Shown in pieces: positions 8,198 through 14,613 of a stretch of 30,633 nt of DNA. How positions within the stretch are numbered: position 1 is the first letter of the stretch; each line of letters opens with the position of its first letter. The DNA comes from a virus. A program made the translations under genes and the position numbers. The stretch covers positions 1 through 30,633 of IMG/VR virus record IMGVR_UViG_3300042305_000692. One strand, written 5' to 3'. Below the pieces are notes generated by a model, which saw nothing but the letters and a program-made list of their open reading frames with translations, made no database searches and had not been told where the DNA came from.

Positions 8198-8638
8198 CTA
8201 ATCGATTTTGATTTCACCATCGACAACCGCCCCAGTCTTGGAACGGATGTCATTCTTGGTCCTTGCCGCGAGACCTGAAAGTTGCTGCTGCGAGACCTCG
8301 CGGTAGTAGGACTCCCGCTCTCGCGCCATCTCTTCAGGCATCTTCATCAGGACCATATCCCGATACTCCAGCACACCGGCAGGAGCGCCGGCACCACTCT
8401 CCACACCGTTGGGACGGTCATGGACAGCATCGTGCCGACCTGCGGCTTCCCAGCCCTCTGCTCGCTTCTTGAGCATATTGGCAGGGTCAGTATGAACCCA
8501 GCGAAGCCGCGACGCGGGGTCCTTGCTCCTGATTGCGAGAGGCGCTGCCGGGGTCCACGACCGGTTTCCCTTCTTCAGCTTCGCCTTGCCACGAGCGCGA
8601 GGCTCGATCTCGGCATTCAGGATTTCACTATCAGACAT
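8198..8638 (-). CDS. Small head-region protein of unknown function, 146 aa
   Basis: I choose the ATG at 8638 (MSDSEILNAEIEPRARGKAK), which has GGAGGA about six bases upstream; a longer frame would overlap the scaffold gene by about 100 bases. The N-terminal half is basic and Pro-rich (KAKLKKGNRSWTPAAPLAIR), with a W-V-H-T-D-P segment at about residues 53-58. The second half is helical and charged (MPEEMARERESYYREVSQQQ, about 98-117). It lies between the scaffold and the decoration-like gene. It could be an assembly accessory; no family is recognised. Confidence 0.6.
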   Translation of the reverse strand: MSDSEILNAEIEPRARGKAKLKKGNRSWTPAAPLAIRSKDPASRLRWVHTDPANMLKKRAEGWEAAGRHDAVHDRPNGVESGAGAPAGVLEYRDMVLMKMPEEMARERESYYREVSQQQLSGLAARTKNDIRSKTGAVVDGEIKID

Positions 8639-8639
8639 A

Positions 8640-9557
8640 TCAGTCCTCCACCGAAACAGCCCGGCTAAGGGCCTGCTTCTGCTTGAGATACAGGGCGTGG
8701 GCGTCCTTGGCACTCTTCGCCAGCGCCCCACGTCCACCCGTAAACATCATCTCGGCGATCAGACGCTCCTGAGCCGAAAGATTGCTCCGCTCCTGCGCCG
8801 CCGGGCGGCTGCTGCGCGGGGCAGCAAAGGCACGGCGAACCGGGTTGCGAGGCTCGTCGTCGTCCTCATCCACCTTGGCGAGCTTCGCCATCCGCCGATC
8901 GACTTCTGCCAGGATCTCCCGAATCGAGGCGTCCGCCATGTCGGCAGACCCCGCCACGCGACGGATCATGTCCTGCGTCGTGGCGAACTCGGGATGATCC
9001 GGCTTAGCCCAGGGGCGAACCGGCTCGTCGTCATCGCCAACAGCGTCCTGCCAGTTCTTCAACACCTTCATCTCGGTGTCGCTGATTGAAGGCTGAGCGG
9101 GCGCAGCAGGCTGCGGAGGCGCCGCCTTGGCCTCCTGCTTGATCTCCAGCAGACGCTCGTTGACGTTGACAAACGCCTCCGTGTCGCCAGTCGCAAGAGC
9201 CTCCTTCTGCTGCTGTTTCAGAGACTTGAGTTCCGCCTGGACCTTCTCGTCCTTCATCCCGGCGTACATCGTCTCCAAAGCCTGCTGGAGCTTCTTGTTC
9301 TGCTCGGCAAGCAGAGAAATCTGCCGCTCGGCACGGGTCGCCTTCTCGTTGGCCTCCTTCGTGTGCCGATAGAGCCGGTTGAACCGGGCCTTGACCTTGG
9401 GGTCTTCGATCTCAACAAAGTCCGTCCCGTCCTCGTCCTTGGCTTCAGCCTTCGGTGCGGGGGCAGGGGCAGGCTCTGGCGCTTTGGGCGCTGGCTTTGC
9501 AACGGGCGCCTGGGGGGCTTCGTCGTCCGAAACCTCAATGCTGTTCGCGGTACTCAT
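8640..9557 (-). CDS. Capsid scaffolding protein (putative), 305 aa
   Basis: The protein is acidic and almost wholly helical. It has an Ala/Pro/Lys-rich disordered N-terminus (residues about 13-45), a coiled-coil segment (RFNRLYRHTKEANEKATRAE onward, about 58-125, with a NKKLQQALE stretch), an Ala/Pro linker, and a basic C-terminal part (about 240-305). This layout, and the position directly before the capsid cluster, are those of podovirus scaffolding proteins, which fill the procapsid and then leave. The start is the ATG at 9557, which overlaps the GroES-like stop by four bases (ATGA). A protease activity is not visible. Assignment rests on composition and context. Confidence 0.7.
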   Translation of the reverse strand: MSTANSIEVSDDEAPQAPVAKPAPKAPEPAPAPAPKAEAKDEDGTDFVEIEDPKVKARFNRLYRHTKEANEKATRAERQISLLAEQNKKLQQALETMYAGMKDEKVQAELKSLKQQQKEALATGDTEAFVNVNERLLEIKQEAKAAPPQPAAPAQPSISDTEMKVLKNWQDAVGDDDEPVRPWAKPDHPEFATTQDMIRRVAGSADMADASIREILAEVDRRMAKLAKVDEDDDEPRNPVRRAFAAPRSSRPAAQERSNLSAQERLIAEMMFTGGRGALAKSAKDAHALYLKQKQALSRAVSVED

Positions 9558-9853
9558 GCGGCCTCCTGGATGACGCCAATGACGTCCTCTTCCTGCATGA
9601 CGAAGAGACCTGGCTCGAAAGCGATGGGTTTTGCGGCCCACTTTCCGAAAAGCACACGGTCTCCTGGCTTCAACGCCTCGCAGGTGTCTCCCACGGAAAC
9701 GATGACGCCCTCGTCTGGAATCTGCTTGTCCTCCACGGCCTCCGGGACTTTGAATCCCATCTTGGCAAGCCCGGTGTACTTTGTGCTGACCGTCGATTGC
9801 AGGGTTTCGGCGCGGACGACCACGCGCGCGAACAGCGGTTTTAATGTCCTCAT
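9554..9853 (-). CDS. GroES-like co-chaperonin (Cpn10 family), 99 aa
   Basis: Length and motif order fit the GroES/Cpn10 family. There is an N-terminal LKPLFARVVVRAE strand pair (residues about 4-16), corresponding to the 'RPL.DRV.V' start of GroES. A mobile-loop region follows (about 17-45), then PDEGVIVSVG (about 47-56; family 'GEV.AVG'), LKPGDRVLFG (about 61-70; family 'VKVGD.V.F') and a C-terminal FVMQEEDVIGVIQE (about 84-97; family 'I..E.DILA..E'). The start has a GAGGAG site. It probably caps the host GroEL, or a modified ring, to fold a phage protein, most likely capsid, as phage T4 gp31 does. Its position directly before scaffold and capsid supports this. Confidence 0.85.
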   Translation of the reverse strand: MRTLKPLFARVVVRAETLQSTVSTKYTGLAKMGFKVPEAVEDKQIPDEGVIVSVGDTCEALKPGDRVLFGKWAAKPIAFEPGLFVMQEEDVIGVIQEAA

Positions 9854-9876
9854 GCTCTCCTCTTGCGCTCATGCGC

Positions 9877-9893
9877 TGTGTAGAAAATACACA
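9877..9893. promoter_or_regulatory. Perfect palindrome upstream of the GroES-like gene
   Basis: TGTGTA and TACACA form a perfect 6+6 inverted repeat around GAAAA, 24-40 bases upstream of the GroES-like start. It could be an operator or a small RNA hairpin. No clear -35/-10 pair accompanies it, so function is unknown. Confidence 0.35.
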
Positions 9894-9916
9894 TTCAGGG
9901 AGAGTTCGTAAGGGGG

Positions 9917-9953
9917 GGCTGGCAAAAAGGAGGAGGGGGCCTCTTTGCCAGCC
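9917..9953. other. Hairpin between a structural gene and the GroES-like gene
   Basis: GGCTGGCAAA pairs perfectly with TTTGCCAGCC (ten base pairs), and an inner GAGG/CCTC can extend the stem past a three-base bulge. No T-run follows on either strand, so it is not a classical intrinsic terminator. It may be an RNA processing or stability element in the 183-base gap at 9854-10036, which otherwise holds no gene. Confidence 0.5.
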
Positions 9954-10036
9954 GGTGTCGCCATCTCAGCAATCACCCAAGCGGTCAACAACCTCGCTTG
10001 CCCTTTTTCTTCTGCTTCATCATTTCGATCACCTCC

Positions 10037-10885
10037 TCACAAAGACCCTCTGATCGCTTCGAAAGCCTGGCTTGGCGTCGATGCCTGTCGCCCAAAGACG
10101 CTGCCAAGGTACTGCTGCTCGACCGGGAGCATATACGCCTGCTCGTTGATAGCTCCAGTCGGGCTGACAAGTTCCTGGGCCAGCAAGGAAGCGTAGTACC
10201 GGCGAGCATCGTCTGTGCGGAATGCCGGGTTTACCCCTTGAGTCCCGAACGTCCCGATCGCACTTCGCTGCTGGAGCGGCGACATGCCTGAAGTCAGGAA
10301 CGGAGTCAGTTCGTTTGGCATTGCGCCAACCGATGGCCGGGCAAAGGAAGGCGTTGCAGCAGCAGACGCCATCTGCATCCCCCGCTCTTCGCCAGTCGGC
10401 CCAAGTTCGCCAGCGTTGAACCCGCCAACAATCGCCGGAGACCCAACACCCTGGGACGCAGGGCCAAGGAAGGACTCCAGGACAGGCGTGATGTTGCGGC
10501 CCAGGAAATCAGCCCCACGGTACATCATGCCCATGCCCGTGTAGGCTGGCGGTGGGCTTGTCAGGAAACTGTTGATGGCGCCGCCGATCGCCTGCTGAGC
10601 CTGTTCACCAAACGATTGCTCCGAACCCTGTGGCGTCGTCGGACTGGGCGCAGCACCCATGCCGGCGCCTTCTCCGTAAGCCGTGTCTACGCCAGCAAGC
10701 TGAGCGTCCGAGTAGCCGTCGAAATACTCCCGCAACCCGGTCTTTGGGTTGACCGTCCCAGAACCGCCCATTGCCCGCAAGATCGCAGATTCGCGCGGCG
10801 TGATGTGCGCCAGTTCCGTATCGCCGTTTCGCCCCTGACGGCGAACGACCTCAAGGGCTTCTGCGAGCTTTATGGGGTTGGGCAT
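10037..10885 (-). CDS. Putative minor virion protein, 282 aa
   Basis: The ATG at 10885 gives MPNPIKLAEALEVVRRQGRN, followed by 'GDTELAHITPRESAIL.AMGGSGT.NP.TGL.E' (about residues 21-54). This N-terminal pattern recurs in phage virion proteins, including putative tail and internal proteins. The middle is Gly/Pro/Gln-rich and probably disordered (about 60-210). The C-terminal part is more helical (RTDDARRYYASLLAQELVSP, about 228-247). It starts one base after the previous stop. I infer a minor structural role; no enzyme motif is seen. Confidence 0.55.
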   Translation of the reverse strand: MPNPIKLAEALEVVRRQGRNGDTELAHITPRESAILRAMGGSGTVNPKTGLREYFDGYSDAQLAGVDTAYGEGAGMGAAPSPTTPQGSEQSFGEQAQQAIGGAINSFLTSPPPAYTGMGMMYRGADFLGRNITPVLESFLGPASQGVGSPAIVGGFNAGELGPTGEERGMQMASAAATPSFARPSVGAMPNELTPFLTSGMSPLQQRSAIGTFGTQGVNPAFRTDDARRYYASLLAQELVSPTGAINEQAYMLPVEQQYLGSVFGRQASTPSQAFEAIRGSL

Positions 10886-10886
10886 G

Positions 10887-11087
10887 TCACACCAACAGGT
10901 CCGGGTTCTGGATCGCCCTGCCGAGGTTCTGCAAGGCCATGTCGTATCCCTGGGCGCGGCCAAGACTGACGAGATCATTGGCTGCACGATAACGGTGGAT
11001 GGGATCTTCTTTCTTGATCGCCTTCAGCAACTCCTGCGTGACAGGATTGCGCTTCCACATTTCGATCTCGTCAGGGTCGAGCTTCAC
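10887..11087 (-). CDS. Small unknown phage protein with GTG start, 66 aa
   Basis: Reads from a GTG at 11087 (KLDPDEIEMWKRNPVTQELL follows the initiator) with AGGA a few bases upstream. The start overlaps the previous stop as GTGA, which favours this start over the internal ATG at codon 10. It is short, charged and helical throughout. No family or motif is recognised. It is placed in a cluster of four small genes between the lectin-like group and the GroES-scaffold-capsid group. Confidence 0.55.
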   Translation of the reverse strand: MKLDPDEIEMWKRNPVTQELLKAIKKEDPIHRYRAANDLVSLGRAQGYDMALQNLGRAIQNPDLLV

Positions 11088-11242
11088 TTCTTCCTCGCGG
11101 CCCGCATGTTGTCCACAAGATTGGGGTAGGGGCGACCCGCCGCTTTAGCCGCAGCCTTGGCCGAGGACTTCTGGGCGGGAGACAACTTCTTGGGCTTGCC
11201 AAGAGACTTGGGACGCTCGCGGTCCCAGATTGGCTTTTTCAT
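11084..11242 (-). CDS. Small basic phage protein, 52 aa
   Basis: A short frame starting MKKPIWDRERPKSLGKPKKL and ending in NLVDNMRAARKK. It is extremely rich in Lys, Ala and Pro, and resembles small basic proteins often encoded in phage structural regions ('KKP.WD...P..LG.PK.L.P.QK..AK..AKAAGRPYPNLVDN'). An AAGGG site lies about eight bases upstream. Its stop overlaps the GTG of the next gene (GTGA). The 5' 98 bases overlap the end of the preceding gene in another frame. A DNA-binding or disordered assembly role is possible, but unproven. Confidence 0.6.
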   Translation of the reverse strand: MKKPIWDRERPKSLGKPKKLSPAQKSSAKAAAKAAGRPYPNLVDNMRAARKK

Positions 11243-11414
11243 TTGCATGACCCTTGTAAACATGAATCCTGATCGGACCGCAGATAATGACTTCTTCCAA
11301 AAGACGCTCCAAGCGCTTCATGCCGTCCTTTGTCAAGCCTGGGTCCAGTTTCTTGTAAACTGATTCCTCAAGCCAGACAGTTCCCCCATACATGAGCCTT
11401 GATGCGTCTGACAT
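11145..11414 (-). CDS. Small unknown protein, 89 aa, overlapping the next gene
   Basis: Starts MSDASRLMYGGTVWLEESVY one base after the preceding stop. The first 55 residues look like a genuine folded helical/beta protein (GMKRLERLLEEVIICGPIRI). The last 34 (from about HANEKANLGP) overlap the small basic protein in another frame and look like shadow translation, being Gly/Gln/Pro-rich. Either two genes overlap by 98 bases, or the reading frame has been extended by loss of an earlier stop. Codon third positions here are more mixed than in its GC-rich neighbours. Confidence 0.5.
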   Translation of the reverse strand: MSDASRLMYGGTVWLEESVYKKLDPGLTKDGMKRLERLLEEVIICGPIRIHVYKGHANEKANLGPRASQVSWQAQEVVSRPEVLGQGCG

Positions 11415-11415
11415 A

Positions 11416-11700
11416 TTAGCACTTCCTTGCACTAATTCTCTTCGCGGCTGGCAGAACCATGTCGGTAATAACATGCGCCGCAATAGATATTGCTTTCTGC
11501 ATCCGCATTATCTCTTCACCGGAAGAAGCAAAGATTTTCTTTGCGCCTGCGTCGAAGACTTCCTGTTCCATAGGTTCCATCAAATCCTTCGGGTATTTTA
11601 GCAGTAGGTACGCCTCAAGGATTGGCACCTTGGCATAATTCCACCTCAAGTAAAATAGCTCAAGGTTGGTTTCAAAATTGGTGATATCCCGCTGTTTCAT
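11416..11700 (-). CDS. Small unknown helical protein, 94 aa
   Basis: The ATG at 11700 gives MKQRDITNFETNLELFYLRW; a slightly longer frame overlaps the upstream gene and is not preferred. It is predicted to be helical, with aromatic residues in the first half and a segment EEIMRMQKAISIAAHVITDM (about residues 64-83). The coding DNA is visibly AT-richer at third positions than its neighbours, which suggests more recent acquisition. No family is recognised. It is separated by one base from each neighbour. Confidence 0.55.
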   Translation of the reverse strand: MKQRDITNFETNLELFYLRWNYAKVPILEAYLLLKYPKDLMEPMEQEVFDAGAKKIFASSGEEIMRMQKAISIAAHVITDMVLPAAKRISARKC

Positions 11701-11701
11701 G

Positions 11702-11950
11702 TCAGCACTTCCATGCACGGAGGGACTTGTTGATGCGGGAGTTGGGATCGTTGGCGGTCTTGGCCGAGGTCAGCTTCTTCTTCATGCCCGTCATCCTGGC
11801 ACAGAATGACCGCTTGCGCGGGCCACCCTCCGGCTGCGGTGGCTTCAGCGTCCCGCCCGTCTGCGCCTTATAACTGGCGCGACCTTTGGCGTTCAACCCG
11901 CCCTTTGGGTTCTGCCCCGCTTTGCGCTGCCATGCCGGTGTCTTAGCCAT
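11702..11950 (-). CDS. Conserved small basic phage protein, 82 aa
   Basis: Begins MAKTPAWQRKAGQNPKGGLN and contains NAKGRASYKAQTGG, LKPPQPEGGPRKRSFCARM and TSAKTANDPNSRINKSLRAW. This 'GGLN.KGRASY......LK.PQPEGG.RK.SFCARM.GMKKK.TS.KTANDP.SRIN..LR.W.C' pattern is widely shared among small proteins of phages. I recall it only as a domain of unknown function. The protein is strongly basic, with conserved Cys/Arg/Met positions that suggest nucleic-acid or virion binding. It has an excellent AGGAGG site seven bases upstream. The 59 bases before it hold an AT-rich inverted repeat (CTTTATC/GATAAAG, 11968-11999) without a T-run. Confidence 0.7.
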   Translation of the reverse strand: MAKTPAWQRKAGQNPKGGLNAKGRASYKAQTGGTLKPPQPEGGPRKRSFCARMTGMKKKLTSAKTANDPNSRINKSLRAWKC

Positions 11951-12009
11951 GCGACCTCCTGCGATCCCTTTATCCTACAACCGATAAGATGAGATAAAGC
12001 CGCCCCCGC

Positions 12010-12519
12010 TCAAATAATCCCCAACGCGACAAGCGCCAGGATCTCTTCGTCAACCGAATCCGCCACGACCAAAACCCGCTTCGGCATTGAAGCATTGACC
12101 TCTGCGATCAGCTTCTCTGCCTCTGCCGACTTGACTGGTTCCGGCGTCGGCTCGTCCAGGCGGCGTAGGATCTTGCGGATCTTGCGAGCGTCGCGCTTGT
12201 CCAGCCCCTGGGCCAGCATCGCTGCCAACCGCTCGCCGCGCACATCCTCTGCCGGGCCGATCTCGCGTTCGTTGACGACAACGACCGGCGCCTCAGTCTT
12301 GGAGGCGCGCAGGTAGACACCAGGCGAGACTTGCCGGATGAATGTTCCGGGGTGGCGCTGGTATGAGGCCCAGCGGGCAAATTTCGTTGGGACAGATGCC
12401 CCACCGCCGATAACCTTGCCGAATGCCCTTGCGGTCGATGATCCAGTGGCTGTCGCGGTGGCGGATACGATTGTCCCGCCAGCGACTTCAGATAGAAGAG
12501 GAACACGTACCCGGAGCAT
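12010..12519 (-). CDS. Unknown protein, 169 aa
   Basis: The N-terminal third (residues about 1-60) is Ala/Gly/Thr/Val-rich and beta-like. The C-terminal half is charged and helical, with ERLAAMLAQGLDKRDARKIR (about 96-115) and a hydrophobic end (EEILALVALGII). No family is recognised. It begins one base after the lectin-like gene and is the last of the run of appendage genes that follows the portal, so a virion role is likely by position only. Confidence 0.5.
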   Translation of the reverse strand: MLRVRVPLLSEVAGGTIVSATATATGSSTARAFGKVIGGGASVPTKFARWASYQRHPGTFIRQVSPGVYLRASKTEAPVVVVNEREIGPAEDVRGERLAAMLAQGLDKRDARKIRKILRRLDEPTPEPVKSAEAEKLIAEVNASMPKRVLVVADSVDEEILALVALGII

Positions 12520-12520
12520 C

Positions 12521-13315
12521 TCAGTCCCCGATCAGCGGAGGGCGGTTGGCGAATGGATGATCGGCGGCGAGGGGGATTCCCCATTTCCAGGAAAGGTAGC
12601 CTTCAATTCCCCACCTATCGCGCGAAGCAAAGGCAGAAGAGAAAACAAGCAACTCCGCAACGTCTCCTGCAAACCTGTTGAATACATAGTCAGCCCACCG
12701 ACCAACGCTCAACGGCTGAGAAAGGATATTTGGAGCGTTTGCGCCTGTGCTGACTGAAAACGTCGCACCATTGCGAAATGACGTAGAGTTTGTGAAAGCG
12801 CCGGCTGGTTTTACGAACGACGCGATGCCCCATTCGTTATTTTGCGGAATGGGAGTTTGATGCGAGTAACTGGCGCCGCCAGCGGATGCCCAGGACGCAT
12901 TTGTTCCGTCGTCGTAATAACCAAAAGCCGACCCTGGGGACGAAAGGGTAGGGCCGCCCCAGCCAAAAACGGCTCCTTCTGTATTTGTCGTCTTGCGATA
13001 AGCAACAATCGCCGTGATATTAGGGTCGCCGGTTAGTGTGAAGTTGCTCGCCGTTTGAAGTAATTTCCCAACGCTGAAATTGACGACGCTCAGTCCATTC
13101 AGCCCCAAGGGAGTGTATGCTGGCTGATTTCCTGCGGTCGCCTGGACCACATTCCAGCCGTTGTTGGACTTGTCACGCCATTCGGAAACGCCGGTCGCGA
13201 TCGAAATCGTTGAGATGTCGGCTGCGTCAAGCCATACCGTCGGCCGCAACACCGCAGGCGACCACAGCCGCTGCTGATACTGTGCCTCCAAGTAGATGTT
13301 AGGCATACGCGGCAT
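12521..13315 (-). CDS. LamG/concanavalin A-like lectin-fold virion protein, 264 aa
   Basis: Motifs are those of the laminin-G-like jelly-roll family as it occurs in phages and marine bacteria. 'VWLDAADISTIS......VSEWRDKSNNG' lies near residues 27-54, followed by a 'QPAY.P...NGL..V.F' strand (about 64-80), an interior 'FGYYDDGTN' segment (about 131-139) and the diagnostic C-terminal 'DVAELLVFSSAFASRDRWGIEGYLSWKWG' part (about 219-246). Almost the whole chain is this one domain. Such domains bind glycans, so it is a candidate host-surface adhesin or head decoration. The start ATG shares a TGATG overlap with the previous gene; a second ATG three codons on is an alternative. Confidence 0.8.
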   Translation of the reverse strand: MPRMPNIYLEAQYQQRLWSPAVLRPTVWLDAADISTISIATGVSEWRDKSNNGWNVVQATAGNQPAYTPLGLNGLSVVNFSVGKLLQTASNFTLTGDPNITAIVAYRKTTNTEGAVFGWGGPTLSSPGSAFGYYDDGTNASWASAGGASYSHQTPIPQNNEWGIASFVKPAGAFTNSTSFRNGATFSVSTGANAPNILSQPLSVGRWADYVFNRFAGDVAELLVFSSAFASRDRWGIEGYLSWKWGIPLAADHPFANRPPLIGD

Positions 13316-13728
13316 CAGACGATCTCTTCGCCGTACGTCCTCACATACAGTTCATTGCCGCTGGCTGCCGTCGTCGCGCCGCCGTTGTTCACAATGCTAA
13401 ACCGCAAACTGTACGGGTACAGAGTAACTCGCGGGAAGATCGCAACCTTGGCGCTGTTCCCTGGCGTAATTGCCTGCGGGTAAACATCCCCGCCAACCTT
13501 GTCCGCCGTATCGGTCCCGTCATTGGTGGTCACACGCAGCGACACAGAACCACCAGTCGTCGCCGCAAACGCCGCCAACTTGAGCGTGATCGTCGCGTAG
13601 TAAGCCTTGGCCGTCGTGTTGTCGAAGGTAATCGTCGGGCCTTCAGAGCCGTTGGCAAGACTGTTCGCCGCGGTCGAAAGGATGTTCGCCGTTCGAACTG
13701 CCGGGGTTGAATAGGACGCGACTGCCAT
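13315..13728 (-). CDS. Unknown beta-rich virion-region protein, 137 aa
   Basis: I choose the ATG at 13728 rather than the GTG one codon earlier, because GGAGGT is then about six bases upstream and the start overlaps the preceding stop as TGATG. The protein is low-charge and Thr/Ala/Val-rich with clear alternating strands (KAYYATITLKLAAFAATTGG at about residues 41-60; LYPYSLRFSIVNNGGA at about 102-117). It resembles small phage decoration or appendage proteins in composition, but no family is recognised. Confidence 0.55.
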   Translation of the reverse strand: MAVASYSTPAVRTANILSTAANSLANGSEGPTITFDNTTAKAYYATITLKLAAFAATTGGSVSLRVTTNDGTDTADKVGGDVYPQAITPGNSAKVAIFPRVTLYPYSLRFSIVNNGGATTAASGNELYVRTYGEEIV

Positions 13729-14156
13729 CACCGACCTCCGCGCGCAAGACCCACAGCCCGCGCATCGACATGAACCTTGTTGTGTTCAGCCCAAGACGGG
13801 TAGACCACATATCGCGCGGCGTCCAAAATCTTGAGCGCCTGCGGATCGGTCAACAGTCCGTTCTCAACGGCCAGATTGATGAGTTCGCGGGACGAAGGGC
13901 GGCTCATGTCAAACCGCCCCTGATCCACCAGCCGGCAGAACAAGATGAAAGGGCCGCGGGTGTATTGCTCGGCAGCGGCCAAGAACCTTGCCGCATCCTC
14001 CATGCCAAGGATGTCCATGAAATCGGCCATGCCCCAGTTCGTCGGCGACCACCGCTCGATGCCCGGCAAGGTCGGATCTGGGGTGTTGAGTTTCTTGGCC
14101 GCGTCGCCATCCGACAGCAACACCATGTCCCGGTCCTGAAGTCTTTCACTCAACAT
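13728..14156 (-). CDS. Unknown protein, 142 aa
   Basis: Begins MLSERLQDRDMVLLSDGDAA. It is predicted to be helical, with ERWSPTNWGMADFMDILGME (about residues 34-53), EDAARFLAAAEQYTRG and a C-terminal segment VVYPSWAEHNKVHVDARAVG. It has no recognised family. It begins one base after the previous stop and ends overlapping the next start, so it is part of the coupled run downstream of the portal. A connector or completion role is possible from position but not shown. Confidence 0.5.
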   Translation of the reverse strand: MLSERLQDRDMVLLSDGDAAKKLNTPDPTLPGIERWSPTNWGMADFMDILGMEDAARFLAAAEQYTRGPFILFCRLVDQGRFDMSRPSSRELINLAVENGLLTDPQALKILDAARYVVYPSWAEHNKVHVDARAVGLARGGR

Positions 14157-14157
14157 T

Positions 14158-14589
14158 TCACTCCTCCGTGATGTTGGAGCCAGAAAGAAGGCGTGGCGTG
14201 TTCCCAGGGTTGATTACCAGCGCCGCCGAAACAGTCCCCCGGTACAAAATCTTCCCTGGCCCACTGGCATCCGTACCGACCGAAAAGAACGGCGCAGTCG
14301 TCGTGGCGCCGCCAGAAGAAGCAGGGAAGTCAAGGTCAAACGCCAGAGAAGCCGAATTGCCAGACACCAGAAATGCTGCCGAAGTCCTGGCGACGCTTGC
14401 ACGAAAATAAGAGGGATACGCAACCTCAAAGGTTGACTGGTCGCCAGCCTCACCAGGGTCAGCCGTGTGCAGGGCAAAATAAAGCCCAGTCAGCGGGCTG
14501 ACAGTCGCGTTCTGCGCCAGATTGGCAATCGTCCCCCCGTTGAATATCAACTTCAGGAGATCGTTTTCAAATACGTTGCTCTTCGCCAT
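14158..14589 (-). CDS. Conserved phage structural protein (tail-fibre-like), 143 aa
   Basis: The opening 'MAKSNVFENDLLKLIFNGG...NLA....SPLT.LYFALHTADPGEAGDQSTFE..Y..Y.R..VARTS' is a well-known pattern in small structural proteins of tailed phages. The C-terminal half follows the same family form (strands leading to GKILYRGTVSAALVINPGN, about residues 112-130, and a final NITEE). It has no known enzymatic function and is thought to be part of the virion. It has a GGGAGGAG ribosome site and is separated by 24 bases from the portal gene. Confidence 0.7.
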   Translation of the reverse strand: MAKSNVFENDLLKLIFNGGTIANLAQNATVSPLTGLYFALHTADPGEAGDQSTFEVAYPSYFRASVARTSAAFLVSGNSASLAFDLDFPASSGGATTTAPFFSVGTDASGPGKILYRGTVSAALVINPGNTPRLLSGSNITEE

Positions 14590-14613
14590 GTCGGCTCCTC
14601 CCGCCGCGTTAAC

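Noticed and set aside
11968-11999. AT-rich inverted repeat CTTTATC/GATAAAG as a terminator
   Set aside because: Weak seven-base-pair stem with an 18-base loop and no T-run on either strand.
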